A program made the position numbers and the translations under genes. Below, in pieces: positions 35,782 through 46,738 of a stretch of DNA of 64,000 nucleotides. A model generated the notes under the pieces. The model was given only the letters and a program-made list of their open reading frames with translations, was not told the DNA's origin and ran no database searches. The stretch comes from Pezicula radicicola (Eukaryota > Ascomycota > Leotiomycetes > Helotiales > Dermateaceae): contig PDUO01000022.1 in assembly GCA_003008705.1 (NCBI GenBank), positions 148,549-212,548 on the forward strand, in the 5' to 3' direction. The number at the start of each line of letters is the position of its first letter. Position 1 is the stretch's first letter.

Positions 35782-37171
35782 CTAAGCCAAAGACTTGACC
35801 TCGCCTTCCTTAATCTTTCCAGCACCAACCAATCTCGACACCTCGGCAGTCCAGACCTCCTTAATTTTGTCAGCAACGGTCAAGCCCTTGAGCTTCTCGG
35901 CAAGAGCAGCAATCTCATCGGGGTCGTCCTTGGCCATAATAAGGTCGACATCGTTAAGAACGGAGTCAATGACAGAGGCTGATGGATCGCCAGATGCGAA
36001 GTAGTTGGCATCCTTGACACTTCCTTTCAGCACACGCTTGTTCTTCTTGACAGCATTCTTGGCAGCCTCCTTGGCCTTCTTGCCCTGCTCTCTATCAGCC
36101 TTTGCCTTCTCCTCAGCCTCCAAAGCAGCCTTCGCCTCAGCTTCCTTCTTAGCCTTGGCGTCCTCAATAGCCTTCTTATCAGCAGCCTCCTTGTCAAGTC
36201 TCTTCTTGTTCTTGGCAGCATTGGCTTCTTGACGGAACTTCTTGATACGCTCATCACCAGCCGAAGCATCATCTAGCAATTTGCGGAGGCGAGCGGAATC
36301 CTCGGTCTTCTTCTTCTTGCGAGCATTGTTGTTCTTACGCTCCATGTGTCGCTTCTGGTCACGGTTCTCGTTATCATCTGGAACATCCTCATCCTGATAT
36401 TCGAAAGAACGCCATGAGTCGAAGTTGTAGAAGAAGTTGTAGAATGCCTCGACCTCCTCCTTGGTGCTCTTCTCATCTCCAAATTTGGGAACCGGTTGGA
36501 TGCGAGAGAATCGTCCTTCAGCCTTGAATGTGGCGCCCCAGAGTTTGTAAAACTTGCTTCCTGTAGCCTGTTTCTTGGTAGGTGGCTCAACATCGGCGCG
36601 TTCGTCGACAGAGTCAAATTGCCTGCGCTTGATGGGATCGAGAAGAACTTCTGTAGCCTTTTGGATGCACTTGAAGAAGCTGTCATCCTCAGTGCTTCCT
36701 GCAGCAGCCTTCTTGTCGGGATGATGGCGGAGGACCTTCTTGCGGTGGGCGCGCTTAATCTGCTCCTCGGTAGCCTTGTATCGGTATTTCGAGATACCAA
36801 GAACAGCGTAGTGATCTTGTTGCTATAGAGCGAGTTAGTGTGAGGCAGAATCAATTCATGCAGGATGATGAACAAACCTTCCAGTCCTTGGCATCGCGGA
36901 GTAGCATTTGTGGATCTTCAGGCTCGCTGATCTCGCCAGCATCGTCATCCTCTACCTTCTTGACACTGTTCTGAGCTTCGATTCGGTCGTCCTCAGAGAA
37001 GGTACGCTTGTGACGAGCACGACGAGCGTGAGCCAGGAAATGTGGTCCAACAGGTTCGATGCTGCGCTGAGTGGCTGCTGAGAGACTTCCAATGGCCTTG
37101 AAGTCCTTTTCCACGGACCAGCTCTCTGGGAGAACTGGCAATGGAAGGGCGATTTGTGTGTGAGTAGCCAT
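35782..37171 (-). CDS. zuo1: Zuotin, ribosome-associated J-domain cochaperone
   Basis: Two exons (36878-37171, 35782-36822; 55-nt intron) give 444 aa. Zuotin pairs with the Hsp70 Ssz1 at the ribosome exit tunnel and stimulates Ssb on nascent chains. The J domain follows the splice junction (QQDHYAVLGISKYRYKA, then HRKKVLRHHPDKK) with HPD near residues 132-134. Next come RRQFDSVDE, the zuotin homology block SKFYKLWGATFKAEGRFS and FYNFFYNFDSWRSFEY. A long basic and charged helix rich in Lys, Ala and Glu matches the ribosome-binding middle region. A C-terminal bundle ends in KIKEGEVKSLA. Length and order match fungal zuotin; the animal-type SANT domains are absent, as expected. The initiator MATHTQIALPLPVLPESW is a typical fungal start. 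Confidence 0.96.
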
Positions 37172-37647
37172 CTTGCCTTGAGTTGTGGTCGATAGGCAGG
37201 TATGTGAGGTTTTGAAGACGCCGGAACTTTCAGCCTCGCATATTTTTTTTCCTTGAGACGAAAACTATATACGGCCACGTCGCCGCACGCTAAATTACGT
37301 CTAAGCCGGGCCAGGCTGGTACGAGTACGCAGTGCAGTGCAGTCTTTCGAAACCAGACATTCTAAGTCTTTTTTTTTTCTTCCCTTTTTTTTCTTCAACC
37401 AAGATATAACTAACGGAATATAGAATGAAGCAAATGATTTATGAACCATACCAAACTTCACTTTCACTTACTGGCCAAGGGTGCCGAATAGCAAAATGTG
37501 GCTTTGTATTATTAGCGTGGAGCTCCTCGATGTGGCTTGTGCTCGACGAAATCTATGTAGTAGTTACGGGACTCTAACGACACTCTCAACCAACAACTTC
37601 GTTCCTGTCTACCTCGATATCTTACCACCATTGCCTAGACTAGTCGA
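37172..37647. other. Zuotin promoter region and 3' flank of the next gene
   Basis: 476 bp; no gene. Contains T-rich tracts (37237-37250 and 37368-37392) and a GCAGTGCAGTGCAGT run near 37329-37343. Confidence 0.5.
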
Positions 37648-39468
37648 CTAGTAACCAGAAGCCATAGCTTGCCAAAGCTGCTGCTCCTCAACAATCTCCT
37701 CTCTCCTACGTCTTTCATTCTCTGCCTCCCTTGACTTTGGCAGCAGCGGCGTCGTTTCAGCTACTGATCCTCCTTTCTTTCCACCGCCTACTTCGACAAC
37801 CTCCTGCTGCTTTGCATTGGCTTCTCTTCTACCACTCTCATTTTCGACCTCGTCTGACTTGGGCAGCAAAGGTATCTTTTCTCCCTTTTCCACTTCTTTC
37901 TCGCCATCTACTGCAAAAAACTCGTGCTGTTCGCTGACAGATCCCTGCTTTTCAGGTGCTTGTAGCTTAAGTTCTGTCGCTCTCCTTGTCGGTTCTGTAA
38001 GACGTCCATCTTCAAGAGGTACGTTTACACTTTCTTCATTTAGCTCTTTATATCCCGTGACAGCTCCTTCAATGCCCTTTTTCCTATAAAATCCCGCTCG
38101 TGGCCTTCTATGGCCTGGACGTTTTGGGCCGCTAGTGCCAGTGCCAGTCCCAGGGGTTGGGTTGCCGGGAGTTGCATACGAGCTGGCACTGAATTGCTTT
38201 TCGTGGGGCCCGTGAGGTGATTGCGGGGTGCCTCTTGCAAAATTTTGGTTTCCCATGCTGGAAAGGTGCGAGAAGTTTCCATCCATATACACAGGGCCTT
38301 GGCGAGGAACGTCAAGACACAGGCCTAAGCCTTGGGCCTGTTGTATTTTTAACGAGGACTGGAACGTATATAGCGGTGGCATGGTCATGCTTTGGTATTG
38401 GGATTGTTGGGGTTGGAAGGATGGAACATATGACTTCTGCAGCTGCTCATAACCCGGCGACATGCCCATATGCTGTGGGCCAGGCTTTGCCATATATGGG
38501 TTGTTATACACGTTACTATCATCGCCGTACTGTCCGATGCTAGCAAGCCTCATATCAGTACTCATCGTTGGAGCTTGCGAATCGCCTATGCCTCGAAGTT
38601 TTTTCCAGTGTCCTTGCGGTCTTTGAACATTGAGCGACAATTGGTCGACGCTTTTCCTTCCATATTCACCATTCTCCTGAGAAATTTGAGCTTTCCTGGA
38701 ACGCAGCGAATTATCATCTTTGGCTAGTTTATAACACCACGCTACCAATGCGGCTTGTCCCTTGAACTGGGTGGTCCTCCGGAAAAATTTGAAAGCATCT
38801 TCCCAGATATAAACACCCCCAGTGTTGTCAGTAATCTCAACTACAAATTCAGAAGTGTCGCTATCTGGAACGCATGCCCAGGTATATGGCACGGAAATCT
38901 GTTGATTGGTACGGTGCTGTAAATCGGTGCGAACGGAGGTTGATGCGGTGGTACCCCTAAAAGCGTTGTTGCCGGGTTGGAGGAGGTCTCGATGCACCCA
39001 TATGGGATCTTGTTTTTCGCTGCCGACATCTTGTAAACGGTTGCGGGGAGCGCCTGGTACGGGATCATGACCGAATGCTCTTGATGAAACATTGGTTGGT
39101 GGTTGAAGGAAGTCCCGATGCACGTAGACGGGCTCCTGCTTCTGGGCGCTAGAGTTGCTCAAATCGGTGTGTGGAGCGCCTGGCATGGACATATTACCGG
39201 AAGTCTTCAACAAAGCATTACTGCCTTTGCGCTGAGGGTTTCGATGGTTATATAAACGCTTTTCGTTGCTATGAGCCTGCTCGCCGGAGGAGTTTGCTTC
39301 TACGTCGCTATTATTTTCTCTGGCCTTCTTCATATCTGACAGCATCTCTTTGGCCCGAGTTGAAGCGCCACCTGGAACATGATCAGGTCCTTTTTCTTTC
39401 CTTCGACCTCTACTGCTTAGGCTTTTTCGGTCTCTTCGGCTCTCTCGGTTTCCTTCTGGAGGAACCAT
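37648..39468 (-). CDS. Hypothetical disordered fungal protein with internal repeats
   Basis: A single exon; from ATG 39468 it gives 606 aa. The frame stays open upstream to an ATG at 39729 (693 aa), but that start would run antisense through MZM1 exon 1, and the extra 87 residues have little character. I prefer MVPPEGNRESRRDRKSLSS. I do not recognise the protein. It is basic and Gln/Pro/Ser-rich. Two copies of a block about 31 residues long occur near 95-125 and 137-167, each running from PGAP to VHRDxLQP. One compact segment near 192-249 looks folded: VPYTWACVP, FVVEITDNTGGVYIWEDAF, then FKGQAALVAWCYKLA. The tail has a repeated PLLPKS motif (EKIPLLPKSDEVEN and TTPLLPKSREAEN). No membrane segment. 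It is head-to-head with MZM1. Confidence 0.7.
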   Translation of the reverse strand: MVPPEGNRESRRDRKSLSSRGRRKEKGPDHVPGGASTRAKEMLSDMKKARENNSDVEANSSGEQAHSNEKRLYNHRNPQRKGSNALLKTSGNMSMPGAPHTDLSNSSAQKQEPVYVHRDFLQPPTNVSSRAFGHDPVPGAPRNRLQDVGSEKQDPIWVHRDLLQPGNNAFRGTTASTSVRTDLQHRTNQQISVPYTWACVPDSDTSEFVVEITDNTGGVYIWEDAFKFFRRTTQFKGQAALVAWCYKLAKDDNSLRSRKAQISQENGEYGRKSVDQLSLNVQRPQGHWKKLRGIGDSQAPTMSTDMRLASIGQYGDDSNVYNNPYMAKPGPQHMGMSPGYEQLQKSYVPSFQPQQSQYQSMTMPPLYTFQSSLKIQQAQGLGLCLDVPRQGPVYMDGNFSHLSSMGNQNFARGTPQSPHGPHEKQFSASSYATPGNPTPGTGTGTSGPKRPGHRRPRAGFYRKKGIEGAVTGYKELNEESVNVPLEDGRLTEPTRRATELKLQAPEKQGSVSEQHEFFAVDGEKEVEKGEKIPLLPKSDEVENESGRREANAKQQEVVEVGGGKKGGSVAETTPLLPKSREAENERRRREEIVEEQQLWQAMASGY

Positions 39469-39536
39469 TTTTACTCCTCTTGCTTTACTCGAACTAATCT
39501 GCTGGTCTGGATAGATACTCTTCGAAATCTGCAAAA

Positions 39537-40180
39537 ATGGCTTTGGCAGCGTACCGGCACCTCCTCCGCTCCACTCGGATTGCCTTCCAAGGTACGTTGT
39601 GCCCTCTGAAACACTGTCTAAATGGCGGTAGATACAACTCGGAACGTTGATAGTTGTCAAATTGCGGGATGACTGGCTTGAACGTAATTGCAGTGAGATG
39701 GATGGTGTGAGAGCTTTATCTGTCATCAAACAAAGCTGCGGTTATGAGAGTTGATTGATTGTTGACGTGTTTTCTGCGGAATTGAGGGTTTCCTGATGAG
39801 CCGTGATGAGTCGTGACGAGACGTGCTAACATCAAACTTCAGGTGACCTTCCACTTCTCACTGCTGCACGTCAAGAAGCTCGCAACGGCTTCCGCAAGAA
39901 CGCAGGCTTGAGCGCCGAGGATCCAGCTCTAGCTCCTGCAATTGCTCATGCCGAAGAGGTAGCGCAGATCTTACGAGAAAACGTCGTGCAAGGTAAAAAC
40001 GAAGGAGATAATAAGTACAGTAAGTAGCAAAATCCTCACAGAAGCTGTCGTGGATGATGTTAACGTGTGAACGTAGAGCTAAGGATCCATGAGCATACGG
40101 AGAGAGGTGACAATGACACCATCAAGATGCCCAACGGAAAACGAGTTGTGATTGATGGGAAGACGTGTATGGACTCGTAA
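39537..40180 (+). CDS. mzm1: Mitochondrial complex III assembly LYR protein Mzm1
   Basis: Three exons (39537-39591, 39843-40019, 40077-40180) total 336 nt, 111 aa; no single exon is long enough to stand out. Mzm1 is a matrix LYR-type chaperone that stabilises the Rieske protein before it joins the bc1 complex. Exon 1 encodes [18 protein letters not shown], the usual Mzm1/LYR opening. Exon 2 continues [20 protein letters not shown] and ends with [14 protein letters not shown]. Exon 3 gives [16 protein letters not shown] and the conserved C-terminus around [14 protein letters not shown]. The first intron is long for this genome (251 nt). Exon 1 lies antisense inside the 5' extension of the hypothetical ORF; start codons on the two strands are 68 bp apart if the shorter start of that gene is right. 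Confidence 0.9.
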
Positions 40181-42140
40181 AGCTTGGTTGGGTTCTTAGC
40201 GGATAGAATGAACCGGTGATCAAGGCGCTTCTGGGATTGTTTTGATATGAACGGAAAGGTGCTTGCGGACGCAGAAAATCTCAATGGCGGATAGAACAAG
40301 GAGATCTCTAAGAAGGAAGTATTTGTATACGTGGAGGATGAGTCGTGTATCAAAAAGTCAAGCGAGTCATCAGTGTATGACCGTATATCAAATTTGTAAA
40401 GTTGTAATATAGCGAAGCGGATAGCTATTAATGTCACTATCTCCACTTGATATTTATGAGTATGGACTAATGGAGGGATTGAAACGTGCTTGGAAGGAAC
40501 TATCTGTGTTAACGGGGAGAGAAGCCATTGTTCAGAAGGTTGTATTAAAGTATTAGCTGGCTTCATCCCAAGAGGGCGCAATAAATGCTACACTAGTTGT
40601 TGTACAAAAGTGTAGTCTTCTTTAGAGTTAAATGTGCTTGCACAAGAAGACTTAAAATCGAAATTTCGTTAAGTCAACTGGTCTGAGAAATACATAATTG
40701 GAATTCAAAAGTGGAAATTCGAAGAAAAGTTAAGCGAGCAGGACATTACAGGTACTATACAAGAACCACCGACCACTACTGATTTATAAATGCATCTAGA
40801 AGCAGGAGGAGAAAGCTCCTTTGAGGTAGGCAGCCAAAACCTGTTTTCACAGAGTAATTTAATTACTCTAATCGCTTAGACTATTCCAAGCAACCAAATA
40901 ATTCTAAGCACTTAACTAAAGCGATAATTCTTCTAAGCTTAATATCATTGGCACACATTATGTAGACAGAGAGTATACTTCATAGTTAGTAGATAATCAG
41001 ATTACATCTACAGTCTCTCCAATATAGGTAGCACACTTTGAAACTTAATTATTTATACTACTAAATGTCAAGTTGCTAGAACACGTATTATCTGCCTAGA
41101 AGGAGAGAGATGTGATTACTCTAAGAGACTAGATTGGGCCAAGGTTGTGATAGGGTAAAGAAGCACAGTCTAAGGGAAGAAGGGAAGGGGGTATTTGAGT
41201 GTATAGTTGTGTTTACAGCTTAACTTGTAATTAGGAAGAAGGGAAATGTTTAAGAGAGAAAGGGATAGGAAAGGGGGCAATTTGAAATTTCTAGCTAGGA
41301 CATGTAATTTAGTTGCCCGTCTATTTACATAAGTGTCTTAAAAGAAAGAGTTGCATATGTGTAGTAATTTACCTAAGTATTTCACTTTAGCTTACCTAGT
41401 TTAAATAAACTTACTTTATATTATATAGCTAAACATTGCTCCTAACTAAGAGCTTTTCTTCAAAGTATAAAATAGATGTTAGAGGTTCTACTGTTCTTAT
41501 CGCTTATTGTTGTCACTAAATAATGTCTTACTTTTCTAAGCTTGATAGGCAACCAAGTACGTGCTCTAAAATACTTCCAAGAGCAGCTGTTAATATTCAC
41601 CATATGCATCGTTATGCAGAGTTTCTCAACTGGCTTCATAATTCAGATGCTTCAGTAGATACTAGCGAAGTTCAGTGGTAGTTAAACTTAGACCATCATC
41701 TGAGTGGTGGAGGTGCCTATAATCTTCCTACTTCACCACCTTTGTGACATATTTTGGGCTAGAAGTGAAGTAGTAGTAAGAACCAGCTGTAGAAGCACAA
41801 AGAAAGGTTAGCAAGTGAAGCCTTAGTAAGAATAGGATTTGTATTATTACTGTATCCAGATTGGCCACATATCATAATACCAGTTACTACTGAAGTGGAC
41901 CCTAGAAAGGGAGAACGTCAATATCATGATTTCTAGTCCTGTCAAATCTCTAGATTTGTTGTATTATAGAACACAAGAGTGTCTTTGAGGCCCTATTTCC
42001 CCATGAAAGCGCCCAACGCCATAGGTGCAGATATGCTCCGCCGTACAATTTTCTGTGAATATTCACAACCCTTTTCATTCCACTAGCGCCTCGGGTATTA
42101 ATTGATTCCAGTCTGTAAATGCCCTTGACTAGAAAGTGAC
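40181..42140. other. AT-rich intergenic stretch, possible decayed sequence
   Basis: 2 kb without an intact gene. The ORF at 40060-40581 on the minus strand is the antisense of the mzm1 last exon and 3' flank. A 53-codon open frame at about 41523-41681 (MSYFSKLDRQ) and nearby short frames look mildly coding-like but end in stops; possible gene or transposon relic. Confidence 0.45.
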
Positions 42141-43346
42141 TTATTCTCCACCTAAACTTGCGTAGTGCACATCATCACCTCCAGGAGGAGCGGCTACAGC
42201 AGACATACTTGCAAGATCATCCTTCGGAGGAGCTTGGATGTAGCCCCCTGACGGTCCTCCACCCCCAACGGCTGCCCTCGTACTAGAACCAGCAAATGCT
42301 TGACGTCCTTCCCGTCCAGTAGCGATTCGTTCTTCCCTATCCATAGTGCCAATTGGTTTGGGTCGGCCCCATTGAACTCTGAGTGGACATCCGGCAATAA
42401 CAGCCCTCCCTTGCAATGCTTCCGCTGCAGCTTCAGCACCTTCTCTAGTCGAAAAGTTGATAAATGCACAATGCGACATATGAGAGCAGACCAGTGACCG
42501 AAGCTTGCCATATTGTGTGAAGAAATCCCGAATCTTATGCTCTGGTATATCATCCTCAACACCAGTGACAAAAAGCGATGTGATGGTACGGTCGGCAGGC
42601 GGTAGGATATCCTGGGGACCAGGAGGTAATTGAGTCGCACTTGGAAACGGCCTTCCACCTCTGGCGCCACCTCTTCCACCACGCCCAGCCCCCCCTCTGG
42701 CGCCAGGAGGTCCTCGAGTATCGCGTGTCCGTATCGGGCCTGGACCGCCTCCCAGCGCAGGACTGGCAGTCTTTTCCTCTCCACTACGCCCTCCCTCCCC
42801 CTCAGCTGGCCCAATTCTTCTCTGCTTCTTAAAGTACGGCTCACTATTTGCTAATCTTCTCAGCAACTCCCTAGCCTTCTCATCCGTCTTCTCATATTCT
42901 TCCACTCCACCACCTTGCTCAATCTCCTTTTCATGATTCTGCGCATAGTATTCTCTATTGACAGCACTTTGCGGACCAGGCGCTATCATCTTGAGGGCCG
43001 CATCTCGGACCACGATTGGCAAGCCGAAAGAGAGATCAAGCATACAGCATTGGCAGCAATTCTTGAGGCGCGCACAGGTCAGGCAGATGTTGGTTCGCTT
43101 TTGGCGCGCTGTGCGATCTGTCTTCCAACGAAAGACTGTGAAGGGGCGCGTGCAAATCTTGCATTCCTATGGTCTGTGTTAGTCTTATTTCACACGTTGT
43201 GGTAGGTCATGGGTTCATACCGCATCATGATCGCTCTTGAGCATCTGTACGTATGGATTCTCTGGTAGACAGTTTTCGCAGACTGAGGGGAAGTCGGTCG
43301 TCTCCCAGCCTGATCGGTTCAGATCTTGCTTGATTTGAGGCGGCAT
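42141..43346 (-). CDS. slt11: Pre-mRNA-splicing factor Slt11/Ecm2 (RBM22-type)
   Basis: Two exons (43221-43346, 42141-43166; 54-nt intron) give 383 aa. It acts in the activated spliceosome, contacting the U6 snRNA region. The N-terminal zinc-binding part has CENCLPENPYVQM, CKICTRPFTVFRWK and CLTCARLKNCCQCCMLDL. The helical part includes YYAQNHEKEIEQGG and RLANSEPYFKKQRR. A Gly/Arg/Pro-rich linker follows (GGAGRGGRGGARGG). An RRM near 235-312 contains SLFVTGVEDDIPEHKIRDFF, CAFINFSTREGAEAAAEAL and the closing LRVQWGRPKP. The splice joins SDHDA to ECKICT. Length and order match fungal Slt11 and human RBM22. Divergent from erg6. Confidence 0.95.
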
Positions 43347-43859
43347 ATTGGCGGAATGTGGGCTTCAAACGCTGCAAATTTGGATAGACGTTGGGTGCGT
43401 ATGTTCTCCTGGTGTTCCTCTCAATGCGATTGCGATGTGTTATTGCTGCTGGAGATCAAGGTCGAGGGCGTGTGGGGTTGAGCTTTTGCCTCAAGATTGA
43501 TATCCGCACCAAAATCTAGCTTAGTCACGATACACGATCTTTCCACCGCCACAGTTCCTCACCTCAGCCACCGTTGCGAGCTTCACACGCCTCACTAATT
43601 TAAACCTTGCGGGCCCGATTAGCGCATCTACCACATTGTGGTACGTGCGTTCGTTTTCGGGTGGCCCTCTCAACAACCCCTTGTCAGTAGTTTGAATTGC
43701 GACTCGAAATCTTGATAAATAAGGAGACGCCATTATTCTTTTCCTCCTCTTCTTCATACTCGCTCACCTTGATCAACTCAAGCCTTCATTCTCATTTACT
43801 GAATCCTTCTCCTACGTTTACATACTCCTTTTTAATAAAAATCCATTCCTACCTCCACA
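43347..43859. promoter_or_regulatory. Bidirectional promoter between slt11 and erg6
   Basis: 513 bp. The erg6-proximal 130 bp are strongly pyrimidine-rich (TTTTCCTCCTCTTCTTC near 43739), like a well-expressed fungal leader. No coding signal; the 78-codon ORF at 43521-43757 is not family-like. Confidence 0.5.
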
Positions 43860-45200
43860 ATGGCTCCCAGCAACCTCGAGAAAGAAGACCACTCCCGTGA
43901 TGCAGCTTTTAACAAAGCTATGCACAAGGACTCGTCCAACGCTCAAGGCGGTTTCAGTGCGATGATGAAGAAGGATAAGGTCGCGCAAAAGGCTGCTGTT
44001 GACGAGTACTTCAAGCACTGGGACAACAAGACCGCAAAGGACGAGACCTTGGAGGACAGAGAGGCATGCGCAACGATTCCATGCTGAAATACCAGACTAA
44101 CAGTTCCTACTAGGCACGAAAAGCAGAATATGCCACCCTCACAAGACAGTCAGTAGTATTCTCTGAAATCACAGGAGCTACTCAAAGCTTACCATAAAAT
44201 AGTTATTACAACTTGGGAACGGATCTCTACGAGTACGGTTGGGGACAATCGTTCCACTTCTGCCGATTCGCATACGGAGAGCCCTTTTACCAAGCCATCG
44301 CCCGACACGAACACTACCTTGCTGCTAAGATTGGTATCAAGGATGGAGACAGAGTTCTTGATGTTGGATGTGGTGTAGGAGGACCAGCCCGTGAGATCGC
44401 CAAGTTCACTGGCGCACACATTACCGGTCTTAACAACAATGACTACCAAATTGAGCGTGCTACAAGATATGCAAAGAAGGAAGGCCTTTCCAACCAACTG
44501 GCCTTCGTCAAGGGTGACTTCATGGTTTGTCTCTCTTCGCCATCTTTGTTATCCCACTAACTCTCCTTCTAGCAAATGTCATTCCCTGCCGAGAGCTTCG
44601 ACTGTGTATACGCTATTGAGGCCACTGTTCATGCTCCATCCCTCGAGGGTGTCTACTCCCAGATTTTCCGTGTCTTGAAGCCTGGTGGAGTCTTCGGTGT
44701 GTACGAATGGCTCATGACCGATAACTACGATAACGAGAACGAGCACCACAGAGAAATCCGTCTCGGTATCGAGCAAGGTGACGGAATCTCAAATATGGTC
44801 AAGATCTCTGAGGGAATCGCAGCCATTAAGGCCGCAGGGTTCGAACTTGAGCTCCACGAGGATTTGGCGAAGCGACCAGGTACGTAGATAATACTGCTTT
44901 GTCTAGATTAACCCGCTGACTATATTCTTAGATGCCACACCTTGGTACTACCCTCTCGCCGGTGACTTTAAGCATATGGGTACCATCTATGATTTCCCAA
45001 CCATTGCCAGAATGACCTGGTGGGGCCGTGGCATAACCCACAAGTTTGTCGGTCTGCTGGAGAAGATCGGTCTCGCCCCAGGTGGAACCCAGAAGACTGC
45101 CGACAGTTTGGCAGTAGCAGCCGATTGTCTTGTTGCTGGTGCAAAGGAAGACTTGTTTACGCCTATGTACTTAATGGTTGCACGCAAGCCGTTGAATTAA
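43860..45200 (+). CDS. erg6: Sterol 24-C-methyltransferase Erg6
   Basis: Five exons (43860-44063, 44114-44148, 44203-44524, 44573-44879, 44932-45200) give 1137 nt, 378 aa. Erg6 moves a methyl group from SAM to C-24 of zymosterol or lanosterol in ergosterol synthesis, at ER or lipid droplets. Exons 2 and 3 join as [20 protein letters not shown], the conserved sterol-binding segment. The SAM site [20 protein letters not shown] lies near 128-147. Next come [18 protein letters not shown] and [13 protein letters not shown]. The C-terminus has [11 protein letters not shown] and ends [11 protein letters not shown]. The first intron (44064-44113) must use a GC donor: there is no GT after exon 1 that gives a usable intron, while GC..CTAAC..TAG restores the family sequence exactly. 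Confidence 0.96.
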
Positions 45201-46738
45201 ACCTCTGACGGTCGATTAAAGCAAAGTTCTCACGCCAGCCGATTTTTCTCGGCGCTAAATGGGGTCTCTTGGATTGGACCACTTTGCTTTCATGTGTATA
45301 TGTAAAGGTCTAGCATTGTGTAATGAGTTCCGGACGGTTGCATTGGTATGGTTGCAGCACTGTTTTTAGTATTATGGGGAAACGGCATATAAAAAATTAT
45401 CATAATAATACGAGGCAAAAGATTCACAACGAACATATTGGGTTTCTGGGGATGTACACTCAAGCTCAAGGTCTAGATCATATCGTGCAGTTGAGTCCTG
45501 CGACCAAGAATTCGACTTTCTATAATTAGGTTAGTCTAGGACTACTGCAAATGGCAGATGTGGTAGCAAGGTTGTCTTCGTATAGCTCAATGACTGAGAT
45601 TAGCTACTGGGACGAGTCAATCTAAACATTGTCGTGTAGAGAGACAATCCACTCGGTCGAATCTAAAATCAATAGGACAAACAAAAGAGTGTGTTCTGGC
45701 AACCGAGTGCATTGCAAGACAATGTTGTGTTCTCGAGTCCCTAGTCCTCATTCGCTGGACGCGGCGGGCGGAAGTGTTTTCTTTACTTGAGGTTAGAAGA
45801 CTAGACTAGTAGCAAGAAGAATGAAAATCATTAACTGCAACTTTCTAGTCCAGCTACACCCTGACGTGTTCCATACGAGGTTGAAAAACAAGCTCACAGG
45901 ATGATAACTCCTTTTAATCAGAGAGATCACTGTTCTTCCAGATAAAAGCCCTTGGTACAGTCATAACATTCCGATGGTATTCATTCTCTTTTATCGCCGT
46001 TGAGAAAAGGCGGATATCTGAATTCTAATCAACTCAATCCTCCCCTTCTGATCGCTTATGCACAACCATCCTCCTCTCCGTGCTCGCTCAGCATACCACC
46101 ACGCTACTATCATCAAGTCCCTCAAACCCCTTCTAAAATGAAGCTAGAGCACTGTTGTTGAACTGCTCTTAGGAACCGGTCCATCCACATCTCCCTCTTC
46201 ACCCTTTACGCCGACTTGGCCTATCGCCAGCCATAAAAGAATTACAGAAAAAGAAACCCAATTTGCTTGTTTGCAAAGCAAATGCAAAAAGAAAGAGGGG
46301 GTATTCAAGTGTCGGAAGCTATCCCAGCAACTCCGCCCGTCCATAGTCTATTTTCACTCCAAACCAAACGACATAAGCCCAACCCAAACCCCTTTTCATT
46401 CCTTCCCAGCCAAATCTCCGCGCTGAAAGTAAAAAGACCATTTTCGCCACCATGAACAAACTTTCAGAAAAGAGACCCATTTCCCAGTTTTGAGCTTTCC
46501 AAGCCCAGCCCGTTTTGTTTTTCGGAGAGTTGATTACTGAATGACTGTTGAATAAACAAAGGAAAAGTGATGGGGTATATAGTGGCATCTTTCTCTGGAA
46601 AGATAACGCCTTGTGCCAGCCAATTTTCTCCGCCTCGTGCTCCGTAAAATGCACTTTTTGTTTTTTTTATGAAATGAAAATTGTAGAACATGTGGAACCT
46701 GATATCAGTTTGCTAGCATCACTGGCTGTTGCTGACAT
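45201..46738. other. Intergenic between erg6 and the coiled-coil gene
   Basis: 1.5 kb of convergent 3' flanks. No supported gene; ORFs at 46144-46691 on the minus strand lack family features. Confidence 0.5.

Noticed and set aside
39469..39729. N-terminal 87-codon extension of the hypothetical disordered protein
   Set aside because: Would run antisense through mzm1 exon 1, and its composition is not distinctive; the downstream ATG at 39468 is preferred, though the extension is not excluded.
40060..40581. 173-codon minus-strand ORF
   Set aside because: Antisense to the last exon and 3' flank of mzm1; no domain.
42194..42844. 216-codon minus-strand ORF in another frame of slt11
   Set aside because: Frame shadow; the overlapping frame carries the RRM and Slt11 sequence.
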